Assembly: GCF_003234265.2 (NCBI RefSeq)
Contig: NZ_CP126256.1
Location: forward strand, 1,488,001 to 1,552,000
Direction of reading: 5' to 3'
Length of the DNA: 64,000 bases
Source of the DNA: Curtobacterium sp. MCSS17_015
Lineage (GTDB): Bacteria; Actinomycetota; Actinomycetes; Actinomycetales; Microbacteriaceae
The position numbers and the translations under genes were made by a program. The notes under the pieces were generated by a model that had not been told where the DNA came from, did no database searches, and was given only the letters and a program-made list of their open reading frames with translations. Of this stretch, positions 51,099-57,954 are shown piece after piece (within the stretch, counting starts at the first letter, position 1; every line of letters starts with the position of its first letter).

Positions 51099-52160
51099 AT
51101 GACCGACCATGATTTCGACATCGCTGTGACGTTCGCGGGGGAGGACCGGGAGTTCGTCGATGAGGTCGTGAAGCTGGTCAAGGCGACCGGGATGACGGTG
51201 TTCTACGACGAGGACGCCAAGGTCGAGATGTGGGGCGAAGACCTCACGGAGTTCTTCGCTGACGTGTACGAGCGACGTGCGCGCTACGCAGTCATGTTCG
51301 TCTCGGCCCACTACGCAGCAAAGGCTTGGACTCGCCACGAGCGGCGGAGCGTTTTGGTGAGGGCCATCGAGAGCCCGACGCCCTACCTGCTGCCCGTCCG
51401 CCTCGATTCGACGACACTGCCTGGAGTGCGAAGCACAGTGGCTTACCTCGATGGTCTGGCCGAGGGACCAGCTGGAGTCGCGAAGGCCGTGCAGGCGAAG
51501 GTCGGGGCATCACGAGCCGACGGCGAACGTCGTTTCAACGGTCGAGTTCCACGGTCACCAGCAGAAGCGGCAATACTCCTGGGCGAGCGTCCGCGCGCTT
51601 GGGAGTACATCGCGTTCAGCTACTGGCTCAGTGCCGGGCTGGAACAGCGTCGGTCGGCTTACAACGACCACGTGATGCGCTTCGCTCTGGGCGGCGAGTT
51701 CATTTCCACCGACGCCCTCCCTAACTACGTCAATTCCGAGATGGCGCGCATCCTCAGCATCACTGAGACCTTCGAGAGTCTGTTGCTCGGTCCGGCTCAG
51801 GACGCGGCGATGGGTGCGCCGGGCGAACCTGGCGATGCGGACCTTATCGAGCATCTGGCCGGACGAATGTTGCTGATCTTCGACGAGTTGTTGGCTTGGG
51901 CTTACAGGCTTCGCTCTGCCTCGACCCCGACGGACGAGGGCCGGGCCGTTCTGCGGGCGGCCGCCGAATACGCGGCGCAGCCCGTTGAAGCCGTGCGTGA
52001 GTTCATCATCGACCTACAGAACCGCATGGACGTACTGACCGAGACGTTGGACCGCGGCGAAACGGTCTCAATGCAGCTCACGATCGCCTTTGACATCACC
52101 GAGGAGGTCTCGTCGCGCCATCAAGCCGCCCTCGACCGCTTCGGCAAAGCTCAGATATGA
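51099..52160 (+). CDS. TIR-domain protein with unknown C-terminal domain, probable defence effector
   Basis: This 353-residue protein has an N-terminal TIR domain (about 4-135): FDIAVTFAGEDREFVDEVVK (strand A and box 1), MTVFYDEDAKVEMWGEDL (BB loop) and YAVMFVSAHYAAKAWTRHER, with Glu81 at the position of the NADase catalytic Glu. The remaining ~180 residues are mostly helical (AWEYIAFSYWLSAGLEQRRS; LIEHLAGRMLLIFDELLAWA) with no domain I recognise, and may sense infection or oligomerise. ATG 51099 has GAGGGGG upstream. NAD depletion on phage infection is inferred from the TIR family. Confidence 0.83.
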   Translation: MTDHDFDIAVTFAGEDREFVDEVVKLVKATGMTVFYDEDAKVEMWGEDLTEFFADVYERRARYAVMFVSAHYAAKAWTRHERRSVLVRAIESPTPYLLPVRLDSTTLPGVRSTVAYLDGLAEGPAGVAKAVQAKVGASRADGERRFNGRVPRSPAEAAILLGERPRAWEYIAFSYWLSAGLEQRRSAYNDHVMRFALGGEFISTDALPNYVNSEMARILSITETFESLLLGPAQDAAMGAPGEPGDADLIEHLAGRMLLIFDELLAWAYRLRSASTPTDEGRAVLRAAAEYAAQPVEAVREFIIDLQNRMDVLTETLDRGETVSMQLTIAFDITEEVSSRHQAALDRFGKAQI

Positions 52161-52202
52161 CGGGCGCGTGTGCCGACTGATCCGGCTGATCCCATCTAGG
52201 CG

Positions 52203-52243
52203 CATCGAACCGCCCCCGGGCCTACTCCGAGGGCGGTTCGATG
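52203..52243. terminator. Bidirectional terminator between TIR gene and minus-strand operon
   Basis: A perfect 13-bp stem (CATCGAACCGCCC / GGGCGGTTCGATG) with a 15-nt loop lies between convergent genes ending at 52160 and 52260. Confidence 0.75.
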
Positions 52244-52259
52244 TGGTTAGCGTGAGCCG

Positions 52260-52964
52260 CTACAGCTGACTGGACCGCAGGCGGGCGATGGCCTGCGAGT
52301 CAAGGGCGTACGCCGCGTCGGACGCAAACACCCGGTGGTAGCCCGGCTCATCCGCTCGGAACAGAGCGGAGCGTGCGCCGGACGTCACCTCGCCGCCGTT
52401 CTCGCTTTCGCTGAGCACAGCAGCCCAGGCAGCGAGCGGCGCCAGGGCGGCCTCGTTCTGGTGTGCGGCCACGGCGTCCGCTGCGCCGTGTGCCACGAGC
52501 CGATCGAACAGCCGGTCCTGGAGTTCGGCGGCCACGGCCTCAGGTTCGGTGGCGCTCAGCACGTCGGGCAGGGTCTCGACCATCGACAGCAGCGCAGTCA
52601 CCCGGTTCTCGTCGGCTGCGTCGATGACGTCGAGGATGGTCCGGCCGTGGTCGAGCAGCGCCTGCACCTGGGCTCGCTGGATCGTGGCCACCGCCACCTG
52701 GTCGGCGTTCGCCGGGGCACGGCCGGCGAGCACGTCGCTGCGGCTCGGTCCGGTGAGGTCGTCCCGGGCTGCACGAGCGGCAGCAGCGGCCTCGGCGTGC
52801 GTGGCGTCGGCCGTGCGGATGGCGGTGGCTCGCGCTCGGTCGAGTGCGTCGGGCGTCAGATCGTCGTTGCGCATGTTGACGGCGGCCTGGGCAGCGGCGT
52901 CTCGTGCCACCTGAGCGTCGGCGTGCGGGGTGGTGTCGGGCGTGGGTGCAGCGTTCTCGATCAT
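52260..52964 (-). CDS. Hypothetical Ala-rich helical protein of the element
   Basis: This 234-residue protein is rich in Ala, Asp and Arg, almost all helical, with no membrane segment (AQVARDAAAQAAVNMRNDDL; TAVAEL-like runs such as ATEPEAVAAELQDRLFDRLV). ATG 52964 is preceded by AGGAG; an opening to 53054 lacks one. It is the last gene of the element's minus-strand operon. Function unknown; the composition recalls element proteins around mobilisation genes, but no relaxase motif is present. Confidence 0.65.
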   Translation of the reverse strand: MIENAAPTPDTTPHADAQVARDAAAQAAVNMRNDDLTPDALDRARATAIRTADATHAEAAAAARAARDDLTGPSRSDVLAGRAPANADQVAVATIQRAQVQALLDHGRTILDVIDAADENRVTALLSMVETLPDVLSATEPEAVAAELQDRLFDRLVAHGAADAVAAHQNEAALAPLAAWAAVLSESENGGEVTSGARSALFRADEPGYHRVFASDAAYALDSQAIARLRSSQL

Positions 52965-53031
52965 GGTGGTGCTCCTGTCTGGGCTGGTGCCCGTTGGTGA
53001 GTTGGTGGTGCTGGTCTGGTGAGCCATGCGG

Positions 53032-53319
53032 TCAGCCGATGGGTCGGTTGCCACCGGCGCGCTCCAGGTCGGTCAGCAGCCGATCGAGCGCCCGCTGCAT
53101 CTGCGGGCGGGTCGTCGCCTTCGCCAGCGTCTTCTCGTAGCGGGCCAGGGCTCTGGCCCGCTTGCCCTCGGCGGCGTCCTCGGCCCTCTGAGCGGCCAGG
53201 ATCTCGTCCTGGTGTTCGGCAGTCAGATCCGCGACCAAAGCCGCTGAAACCGGCGCAGGGGGCCGCGCTGACGATGTTGTGCGCCCGTCGGGCGGCGTGA
53301 CTGGTCCGTGATGGGTCAT
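53032..53319 (-). CDS. Hypothetical small basic helical protein
   Basis: This 95-residue protein has a C-terminal coiled-coil-like region (RAEDAAEGKRARALARYEKT then LAKATTRPQMQRALDRLLTD). The ATG at 53319 overlaps the upstream zinc-ribbon-like gene by 4 nt (ATGA), which supports both starts and co-translation. No known family. Confidence 0.6.
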   Translation of the reverse strand: MTHHGPVTPPDGRTTSSARPPAPVSAALVADLTAEHQDEILAAQRAEDAAEGKRARALARYEKTLAKATTRPQMQRALDRLLTDLERAGGNRPIG

Positions 53320-53633
53320 GCGAACACCTCTGACCGGCTGCTGGCATCGGCTCGGGCCTGCCACCGACGCTCACTGTCGAACGCTCCGTGGCACAGCCGG
53401 CACCGTGGGTCGTAGTCCTCCGGGTGCGGCCCGTAGGTCATCCAGGAGTGCGGAGCCCTGGGCTGGTTCCATCCCTGGAGTTCGTGGGCCGAGTCACCGC
53501 GGTAGGACCACTGCTCCGCCTGGCGACCACAGTCGATGCACTCGTGTTCGCTTGCCCGGCCTCGTGCCTCCCGCACCCGGACGTGCGCCGTCCCGTACGA
53601 GATCTCGACGCCCCACCTCGAAAATCTGTCCAC
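53316..53633 (-). CDS. Small zinc-ribbon/HNH-like protein
   Basis: The C-terminal 80 residues hold two paired cysteines: HECIDCGRQAEQW and DPRCRLCHGAFD, separated by about 45 residues containing WSYRGDSAHELQGW. This is a treble-clef or HNH-like metal site, but the catalytic HNH residues are not clear. I place the start at GTG 53633; the frame stays open to 53816, but that stretch is the iteron array and reads as low-complexity sequence. It lies after the winged-helix-like gene on the same strand. Confidence 0.55.
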   Translation of the reverse strand: MDRFSRWGVEISYGTAHVRVREARGRASEHECIDCGRQAEQWSYRGDSAHELQGWNQPRAPHSWMTYGPHPEDYDPRCRLCHGAFDSERRWQARADASSRSEVFA

Positions 53634-53710
53634 AGGCCCTGGTGAGGTGGTCGGGTCAGGTGATGTTCTTCCTGCCGTAGTTCCTGGTGGTTCCTGGTGG
53701 TTCCTTGGGG

Positions 53711-53791
53711 TGGGGTTTTTCCTGTAGCCGTGACAGGATTTTCCAGTTGTGACGACAGGATTTTCCTGTTGTGACGACAGGATTTTCCTGT
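53711..53791. repeat. Iteron array: four palindromic 15-mers at 22-bp spacing
   Basis: ACAGGATTTTCCTGT occurs exactly at 53755-53769 and 53777-53791, with one 2-base variant at 53733-53747 and a half-degenerate copy (11 of 15) at 53711-53725. Starts are exactly 22 bp apart, two helical turns. Each unit is itself a dyad (ACAGGA-TTT-TCCTGT). It lies just past the end of the winged-helix-like gene, as plasmid iterons or multi-copy operators do. A separate 10-bp tandem repeat (GGTTCCTGGT) adjoins at about 53681-53705. Confidence 0.8.
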
Positions 53792-53812
53792 TTGCCATCC
53801 GACCGTCGTGCC

Positions 53813-54193
53813 TCATGAGCGCACTCGCATCGTCAGTTCGTACTCGGACCGGCGACCCTCTCGGCCGAAGGTCACGACTCGCAGGGCGCCCTTGGACACC
53901 AGTACTCGGGTTGCGGTGTTCACCGACTCGAAGATGTTGCGTCGCTGGCGTTGGATCTCTGCGGCATCGCCGGCGCCATCGTCAGGCTCTGGCGGCACTA
54001 TCTTGCCGAGCCCATAGGCGGCATCTTCGCGACCGCCGAAATAGCGGCGGGCTGGGACGCCACGCTCTGGGTTTGGGGTGTCGAGAGCCGTCAATGCCAT
54101 GTAAGCCAAAAGCCGCGCCTCGGAGTGCGTCAGTTCCGCCTGAGTGGCGAACGCGAATGCCTCGCCCACTAGCCGCGCGCCCACGGTGCGCAT
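53813..54193 (-). CDS. Putative winged-helix DNA-binding protein (replication or regulatory)
   Basis: This 126-residue protein has helices and a beta wing suggested by QAELTHSEARLLAYMALTAL, RQRRNIFESVNTATRVLVSK and GALRVVTFGREGRRSEYELT. I do not recognise a named family. Its gene ends 22 nt from the iteron array, so it is the obvious candidate to bind it, either as a small initiator-like factor or a repressor. ATG 54193 lies inside the end of the preceding membrane-protein gene (25-nt overlap). Confidence 0.62.
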   Translation of the reverse strand: MRTVGARLVGEAFAFATQAELTHSEARLLAYMALTALDTPNPERGVPARRYFGGREDAAYGLGKIVPPEPDDGAGDAAEIQRQRRNIFESVNTATRVLVSKGALRVVTFGREGRRSEYELTMRVRS

Positions 54194-54384
54194 TCCGAAC
54201 CGGTCGATTCCGGCAGTAGGTCGCTATACTGAACCTGCTGCGAATCTGCCTCTTGGTGATGGCTTCGGATCTCGGCGACTGGCCTGGCTCGCTCTATTCC
54301 CCGTGGGGCGAGCCAGGCGCCCGTTACCCAGTAGAGCAAGAGCAGTAGCCATGGGACGGCCGCCCAAGTGAGCAGCGCCCCCAT
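54169..54384 (-). CDS. Small membrane protein of the element
   Basis: This 71-residue protein has one N-terminal helix (LLTWAAVPWLLLLLYWVTGA) and a hydrophilic tail. The ATG shares a base with the excisionase stop (TGATG), so it is translated by coupling, which makes it likely real despite its size. No function recognised. Confidence 0.58.
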   Translation of the reverse strand: MGALLTWAAVPWLLLLLYWVTGAWLAPRGIERARPVAEIRSHHQEADSQQVQYSDLLPESTGSECAPWARG

Positions 54385-54575
54385 CAGCGACCACCCGGCC
54401 CGAGCGGCGTGCCAAGGGCGTCAAGGTCGGCCTGGCGAATTCGGACCAGTCGAGGTCCGTAGCGGTAGGCGGCCAGACGGCCGCTCGACACCCAACGTCG
54501 GATCGTCTTATAGTCCACGCCCATCTGCGCTGCTGCGTCAGCAATGGACAGGTCTGGGGTCGTCGGTGTACTCAC
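54384..54575 (-). CDS. Excisionase-family helix-turn-helix protein
   Basis: This 63-residue protein is almost entirely a MerR-like HTH_17 domain: SIADAAAQMGVDYKTIRRWV then SSGRLAAYRYGPRLVRIRQA. Such proteins act as excisionases with tyrosine integrases or as element regulators. GTG 54575 is set by GGAGG upstream. First gene of a minus-strand operon running to 52260. Confidence 0.85.
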   Translation of the reverse strand: MSTPTTPDLSIADAAAQMGVDYKTIRRWVSSGRLAAYRYGPRLVRIRQADLDALGTPLGPGGR

Positions 54576-54912
54576 GGAGTCCTCCGGTGAAGTCGCTCGG
54601 AGAGCAGCGCGATGACACGGCACTGCTCGATGATGAACGACCTACGTCCGAGGTTCCCGCCGTCAGCGATTTCGGTCTAGTCGGGGGCTCCCGGCCGATT
54701 CCCAACTACTGATGAACATACCACAGACGGACATCGACGGCGATAGTGCTCCACGTTCTCGGCGCATTGTTGAGTGCGGCTCTACCCATTCCCGTTGAGT
54801 CCCACTAAACCCTGCTGAAAATGTCACTGATGGGCGATACCCTGCCGGCACAGCCGTGAGTAGCCGCCCCTGGTATCGACGTAGAACAGTTGGGGCCGCT
54901 ACTGTCCTGCAT
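54576..54912. promoter_or_regulatory. Divergent control region of the element
   Basis: This 337-base stretch separates the excisionase operon from the 51-residue plus-strand gene and holds no convincing gene. At the plus-strand end, TACTGT (54900-54905) is a -10 element 7 nt before ATG 54913. TGGGCGATAC at 54831-54840 matches 10 bp of the tRNA/att core in reverse, possibly an integrase arm site or chance. The region appears richer in AT than the chromosome. Confidence 0.5.
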
Positions 54913-55068
54913 ATGGGACTCCGCGACCGCAACGAACGCAAGCCGCTCAACCACTACGCCAGCCTGAGCGTGCGTGATCAGGCCATGGTCAAGGCGATGA
55001 GTCAGGCCATTGGCGACGAGATCCGCGCTGCGTTGGCCGAGGACCGCGAGGCACGACGGAGCGGCTGA
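54913..55068 (+). CDS. 51-residue element protein, leaderless
   Basis: A small basic/helical protein (MGLRDRNERKPLNHYASLSV; EIRAALAEDREARRSG). No ribosome site, but a -10 TACTGT lies 7 nt before the ATG, so the message probably begins at the start codon. It converges on the integrase gene. No family recognised; a recombination directionality or regulatory role is possible but unsupported. Confidence 0.5.
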   Translation: MGLRDRNERKPLNHYASLSVRDQAMVKAMSQAIGDEIRAALAEDREARRSG

Positions 55069-55084
55069 GTCCGGCGCCGCACCT

Positions 55085-56209
55085 CTACTCGTCAGCCATC
55101 CGCGCGGCCAACTCGGCATCGCGCCCGGTCACGGCTTGGTAGCGCATCGCAGCAGCGACCGTGGAGTGACCCAGGCGTGCCTGGATCTCGCGCAGCGTCG
55201 CTCCCGTTTGGGCGTAGCGAGTGCCAGCGAAGTGACGCAGCGCGTGCCAGGGCATATCCGAGCGGCCCGCCGCCTCTCGTGCCGGGTACCAGGACCGAGC
55301 GAACGTGGACTGCGCGAGGTGTGTGCCGCTCCGGGACGGGAACAGCAGCGCGCCCGCGTCAGGTCCCACCCGGTCGTTGAGGTGACCGATCACGGCTGAG
55401 CGGGCAGTGGGCGGCAGCGCGACGACGCGGACACCCGCCGCTGACTTGGGCAGGCCCACCCTGAAACGGCCGGCCGTGTGCACGACGGCTCGGGACACGC
55501 TCACGAGCACGGTCGAGTCGGTTAGCGTGACGTCCGATCGACGCAGTTCGGTCAGTTCGCCGTAGCGCAGACCGCCCCAAGCGGCGATGAGCACGGCGAG
55601 CCGCAGGTGATCGGGCATGTGCTTCACGATCGTGCGCAGTTCCTCCAACGTGGGCGGCTCGACCTTGCGCCCCGTCGTCGCGTTCTGTGCACCCCGGACC
55701 TGCGCTGGGTTGGCGGTCAGGATGCCGTCACTGGTCGCCGTCTGCAAGATGGCCCGCAGCAGTCCATACGCACGGGCAGCCTGGGTCAACTTGCCCGAGG
55801 CCGTGAGCCCCGCGTACCAGGTGCGCACCATGACCGGGGTGACCTGCGCGACGGGGGCAGCCAGCAGCGGCTCCAGAGGCCCGGCCAGCAGCCGCTCGTA
55901 CTCGACCCTCGTACGCTCGCGCAACGGCGCACCATCTCGTCCGGTCCTGGTCGAGATCCACGCCCGCGCGTACGCCTCCAGCGACTCGTGGGCTTGCAGT
56001 GCCGCACGCGGTGGGCGCCAATCGCCCGCAACCACCCGGGAGCGCTGCTGAGCGAGCCAGCCCCGGGCGTCCGTCATGTTGTCGAACGTGGTGGGCGCCG
56101 CGTGCCGCTCGCCGTCCGGTCCGACGTACCGCGCTCGGAATCGACCGCTGGGCAGCCGGTCGAGTTGCCCCCACGACTCCCGTGTCTTGCGTGCCTTCGG
56201 TCGCGCCAT
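55085..56209 (-). CDS. int: Tyrosine-type site-specific integrase
   Basis: This 374-residue recombinase has an N-terminal arm-binding domain (LPSGRFRARYVGPDGERHAA), a core-binding domain (about 75-175) and a catalytic domain with Arg215 (GGLRYGEL), Lys255, His322-x-x-Arg325 (WHALRHFAGT), His348 (LGHST) and the nucleophile Tyr357 (AAAMRYQAV). All catalytic residues are present. It reads away from attR, 150 nt distant, and should catalyse recombination at the tRNA-Val core. Confidence 0.95.
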   Translation of the reverse strand: MARPKARKTRESWGQLDRLPSGRFRARYVGPDGERHAAPTTFDNMTDARGWLAQQRSRVVAGDWRPPRAALQAHESLEAYARAWISTRTGRDGAPLRERTRVEYERLLAGPLEPLLAAPVAQVTPVMVRTWYAGLTASGKLTQAARAYGLLRAILQTATSDGILTANPAQVRGAQNATTGRKVEPPTLEELRTIVKHMPDHLRLAVLIAAWGGLRYGELTELRRSDVTLTDSTVLVSVSRAVVHTAGRFRVGLPKSAAGVRVVALPPTARSAVIGHLNDRVGPDAGALLFPSRSGTHLAQSTFARSWYPAREAAGRSDMPWHALRHFAGTRYAQTGATLREIQARLGHSTVAAAMRYQAVTGRDAELAARMADE

Positions 56210-56225
56210 GGTCCCCGTCCTATTC

Positions 56226-56256
56226 GTGGGACAGCGTGGGATATCTCCTGTCCCAC
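56226..56256. promoter_or_regulatory. Inverted repeat upstream of int
   Basis: GTGGGACAG (56226-56234) and CTGTCCCAC (56248-56256) form a 9-bp dyad with a 13-nt centre, starting 17 nt upstream of the int start codon. It could be an operator for int or an arm-type integrase site near attR. Confidence 0.45.
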
Positions 56257-56361
56257 GGTGTCCTCTAGAGGGTAACAGTGGGTAGGTGGCGATACGCTCC
56301 GATCCCAGTGCTGGCGCGGCAGATTAGCTCAATGGCGGGGGAGTGGCGGTACCGGGCGAGC

Positions 56362-56386
56362 CTGGTTCGATCCCAGTATCGCCCAC
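56362..56386 (+). repeat. attR (25-bp direct repeat)
   Basis: Exact copy of attL. The sequence just upstream (about 56316-56361) has tRNA-like features such as TTAGCTCAATGGC but no proper anticodon stem, so it is a tRNA remnant or mimic rather than a working gene. Confidence 0.9.
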
Positions 56387-56390
56387 CACC

Positions 56391-56422
56391 ACGAAAGCCC
56401 CCGGGACACCGGGGGCTTTCGT
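56391..56422 (+). terminator. Original chromosomal terminator of tRNA-Val(GAC)
   Basis: A perfect 14-bp stem (ACGAAAGCCCCCGG / CCGGGGGCTTTCGT) with a GACA loop directly after attR. Before integration it would have followed the tRNA gene. Confidence 0.8.
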
Positions 56423-56811
56423 CGTTCCCGGAGGCTGGCGCCTGCTGGGTGCTCGGCACGCGTCTGGCACTTCGCGGATCCGGCAGGCATCGAGCCGGCC
56501 GTCTGTCGAGCTCCAGGTACTTCCGGCCTGCGTGAGCGTCGAGGGCCGAGCACCTCGGGTGCTCAACCGGATCGGGGACCTCTCGGGTTCGTGGAGCGTC
56601 ACGGCGGAGATCCTGTTGGTGCCGTCGATGATCGCCACCGTGAGCCTTTCCCGTCGCCAGCGATGCGCCCTGCGACGCAGCGGACGGCACTGACGGGGTC
56701 CTGTCCAGTCTGGGAGCTCGCGCATCTGCCCAGGGCGTTGGGTGACTGCAACACGCGAACGAGCCGGACCGCGTGGGGATCACCTCGTCCGGCCTCACCA
56801 ACAGGAGCATC
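56423..56811. other. 389-base spacer between attR terminator and fdhA-like gene
   Basis: No gene is convincing. A minus-strand opening (56324-56725) contains a plausible-looking stretch (LTVAIIDGTNRISAVTLHEP) but runs through the terminator and attR, so it is not called. The 3' end carries ACAGGAGC, the ribosome site of the next gene. Confidence 0.4.
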
Positions 56812-57954
56812 ATGAAGGCAGTCGTCTACAAGGGCCCGTTCGACGTCCAGGTCGAGAACGTCGACGACCCGAAGATCGAGTCACCGCTCGACGTCATCGT
56901 CAAGATCACCACCGCGAACATCTGCGGCTCCGACCTGCACCCCTACGAGGGCCGCGTCGACTTCGAGTCCGGCATGGTGCTCGGGCACGAGAACATGGGC
57001 GTCGTCGTCGAGGTCGGCAGCGGCATCAACCGGATCAGCGTCGGCGACCGGGTCTCGGTGCCGTTCAACCTGGCCTGCGGCACCTGCCGGAACTGCAACG
57101 AGGGCTTCACCTCCGCGTGTCTGCGCGCCAACCCGTCGGGCACCCCCGGAGCCGGGTTCGGCTACCCGATGATGGGGCCGTACTGGGGCGGCCAGGCCGA
57201 GTACCTGCGGGTCCCGTGGGGCGACTTCAACCTGCTCAAGCTCCCCGAGGGCGACGAGCACGAGAAGGACTTCACCATGCTCTCGGACATCTTCCCCACC
57301 GGGTACCACGGCACCGAACTCGCCGGCGTACAGCCCGGGAACACCGTCGCGATCTACGGCGCCGGCCCCGTCGGGCTGATGGCAGCGCTGAGCGCCCGGA
57401 TCCGCGGCGCCTCACAGGTCTTCGTCGTCGACAGCCAGCCGGACCGCCTGAAGCTCGCCGAGCACTACGGCGCCACCGCGATCGACTCGAGCACCACCGA
57501 CCCGGTGCAGGCGATCACGGACGGCACCGACGGGTTCGGCGTCGACTGCGGTGTGGAAGCGGTCGGCTACCAGGCCCACGACCACACCGGCAAGGAGGAC
57601 CCCGCGATGACGCTCGACGGCCTCGTGCAGGTCGTCCGCGCGACGGGGCGCATCGGCGTCGTCGGCGTGTTCGAGCCCGAGGACCCGAAGGGCCCGACCG
57701 AGGACGCGAAGCAGGGCCGACCCGCGTTCGACTGGGGCACCGCGTGGACGAAGGGCCTGTCCTTCGGTACCGGCCAGTGCCCCGTCAAGCGCTACAACGA
57801 GCACCTGCGCGACCTCATCATCCGCGGCGTCGCGAACCCGGGCGACATCGTCTCGCACGAGGTCTCCCTCGACGAGGCGCCGGACGCGTACGACCACTTC
57901 GACAAGCGCGAAGACGGCTGGACGAAGGTCCTCCTCCACCCGCAGGGCGCATGA
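56812..57954 (+). CDS. Zinc-dependent alcohol dehydrogenase, glutathione-independent formaldehyde dehydrogenase-like
   Basis: This 380-residue medium-chain dehydrogenase has a catalytic zinc site (NICGSDLHPYEG, GHENMG), a structural zinc site CGTCRNCNEGFTSAC (four Cys), and a Rossmann motif VAIYGAGPVGLMAAL. The long C-terminal insert (EDPAMTLDGLVQVVRATGRI) and FGTGQCPVKRYNEHL are typical of the FdhA subfamily that oxidises formaldehyde or other aldehydes with bound NAD. ATG 56812 has AGGAG upstream. First of three probably co-transcribed genes. Confidence 0.88.
   Translation: MKAVVYKGPFDVQVENVDDPKIESPLDVIVKITTANICGSDLHPYEGRVDFESGMVLGHENMGVVVEVGSGINRISVGDRVSVPFNLACGTCRNCNEGFTSACLRANPSGTPGAGFGYPMMGPYWGGQAEYLRVPWGDFNLLKLPEGDEHEKDFTMLSDIFPTGYHGTELAGVQPGNTVAIYGAGPVGLMAALSARIRGASQVFVVDSQPDRLKLAEHYGATAIDSSTTDPVQAITDGTDGFGVDCGVEAVGYQAHDHTGKEDPAMTLDGLVQVVRATGRIGVVGVFEPEDPKGPTEDAKQGRPAFDWGTAWTKGLSFGTGQCPVKRYNEHLRDLIIRGVANPGDIVSHEVSLDEAPDAYDHFDKREDGWTKVLLHPQGA

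Larger units (their letters stand above)
49858..56386. mobile_element. Integrated element at tRNA-Val(GAC), about 6.5 kb
   Basis: The element is bounded by 25-bp exact direct repeats of the tRNA 3' end (49858-49882 and 56362-56386). It contains a tyrosine integrase next to the right end, an excisionase-like gene, an iteron array, small genes typical of mini-elements, and two likely defence cargo genes beside the left end. No capsid, conjugation or relaxase gene is seen, so it is a small integrative or satellite-type element that may need a helper to move. Confidence 0.85.

Noticed and set aside
53711..53791. Iteron array considered as a CRISPR array
   Set aside because: Units are 15 bp, separated by near-identical 7-bp linkers rather than unique spacers, and no cas gene is present.
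53634..53816. N-terminal extension of the zinc-ribbon gene across the iteron array
   Set aside because: The extra residues simply translate the repeats and a Pro/Thr-rich tract; GTG 53633 after the array is more likely, though not proven.
54831..54840. Third partial att core inside the element
   Set aside because: Only 10 bp match and the site is in reverse orientation; too short to call an attachment site.
56324..56725. Minus-strand 133-codon frame downstream of attR
   Set aside because: It runs through the tRNA terminator and attR, which a real gene would not; the partly protein-like stretch is noted but not called.
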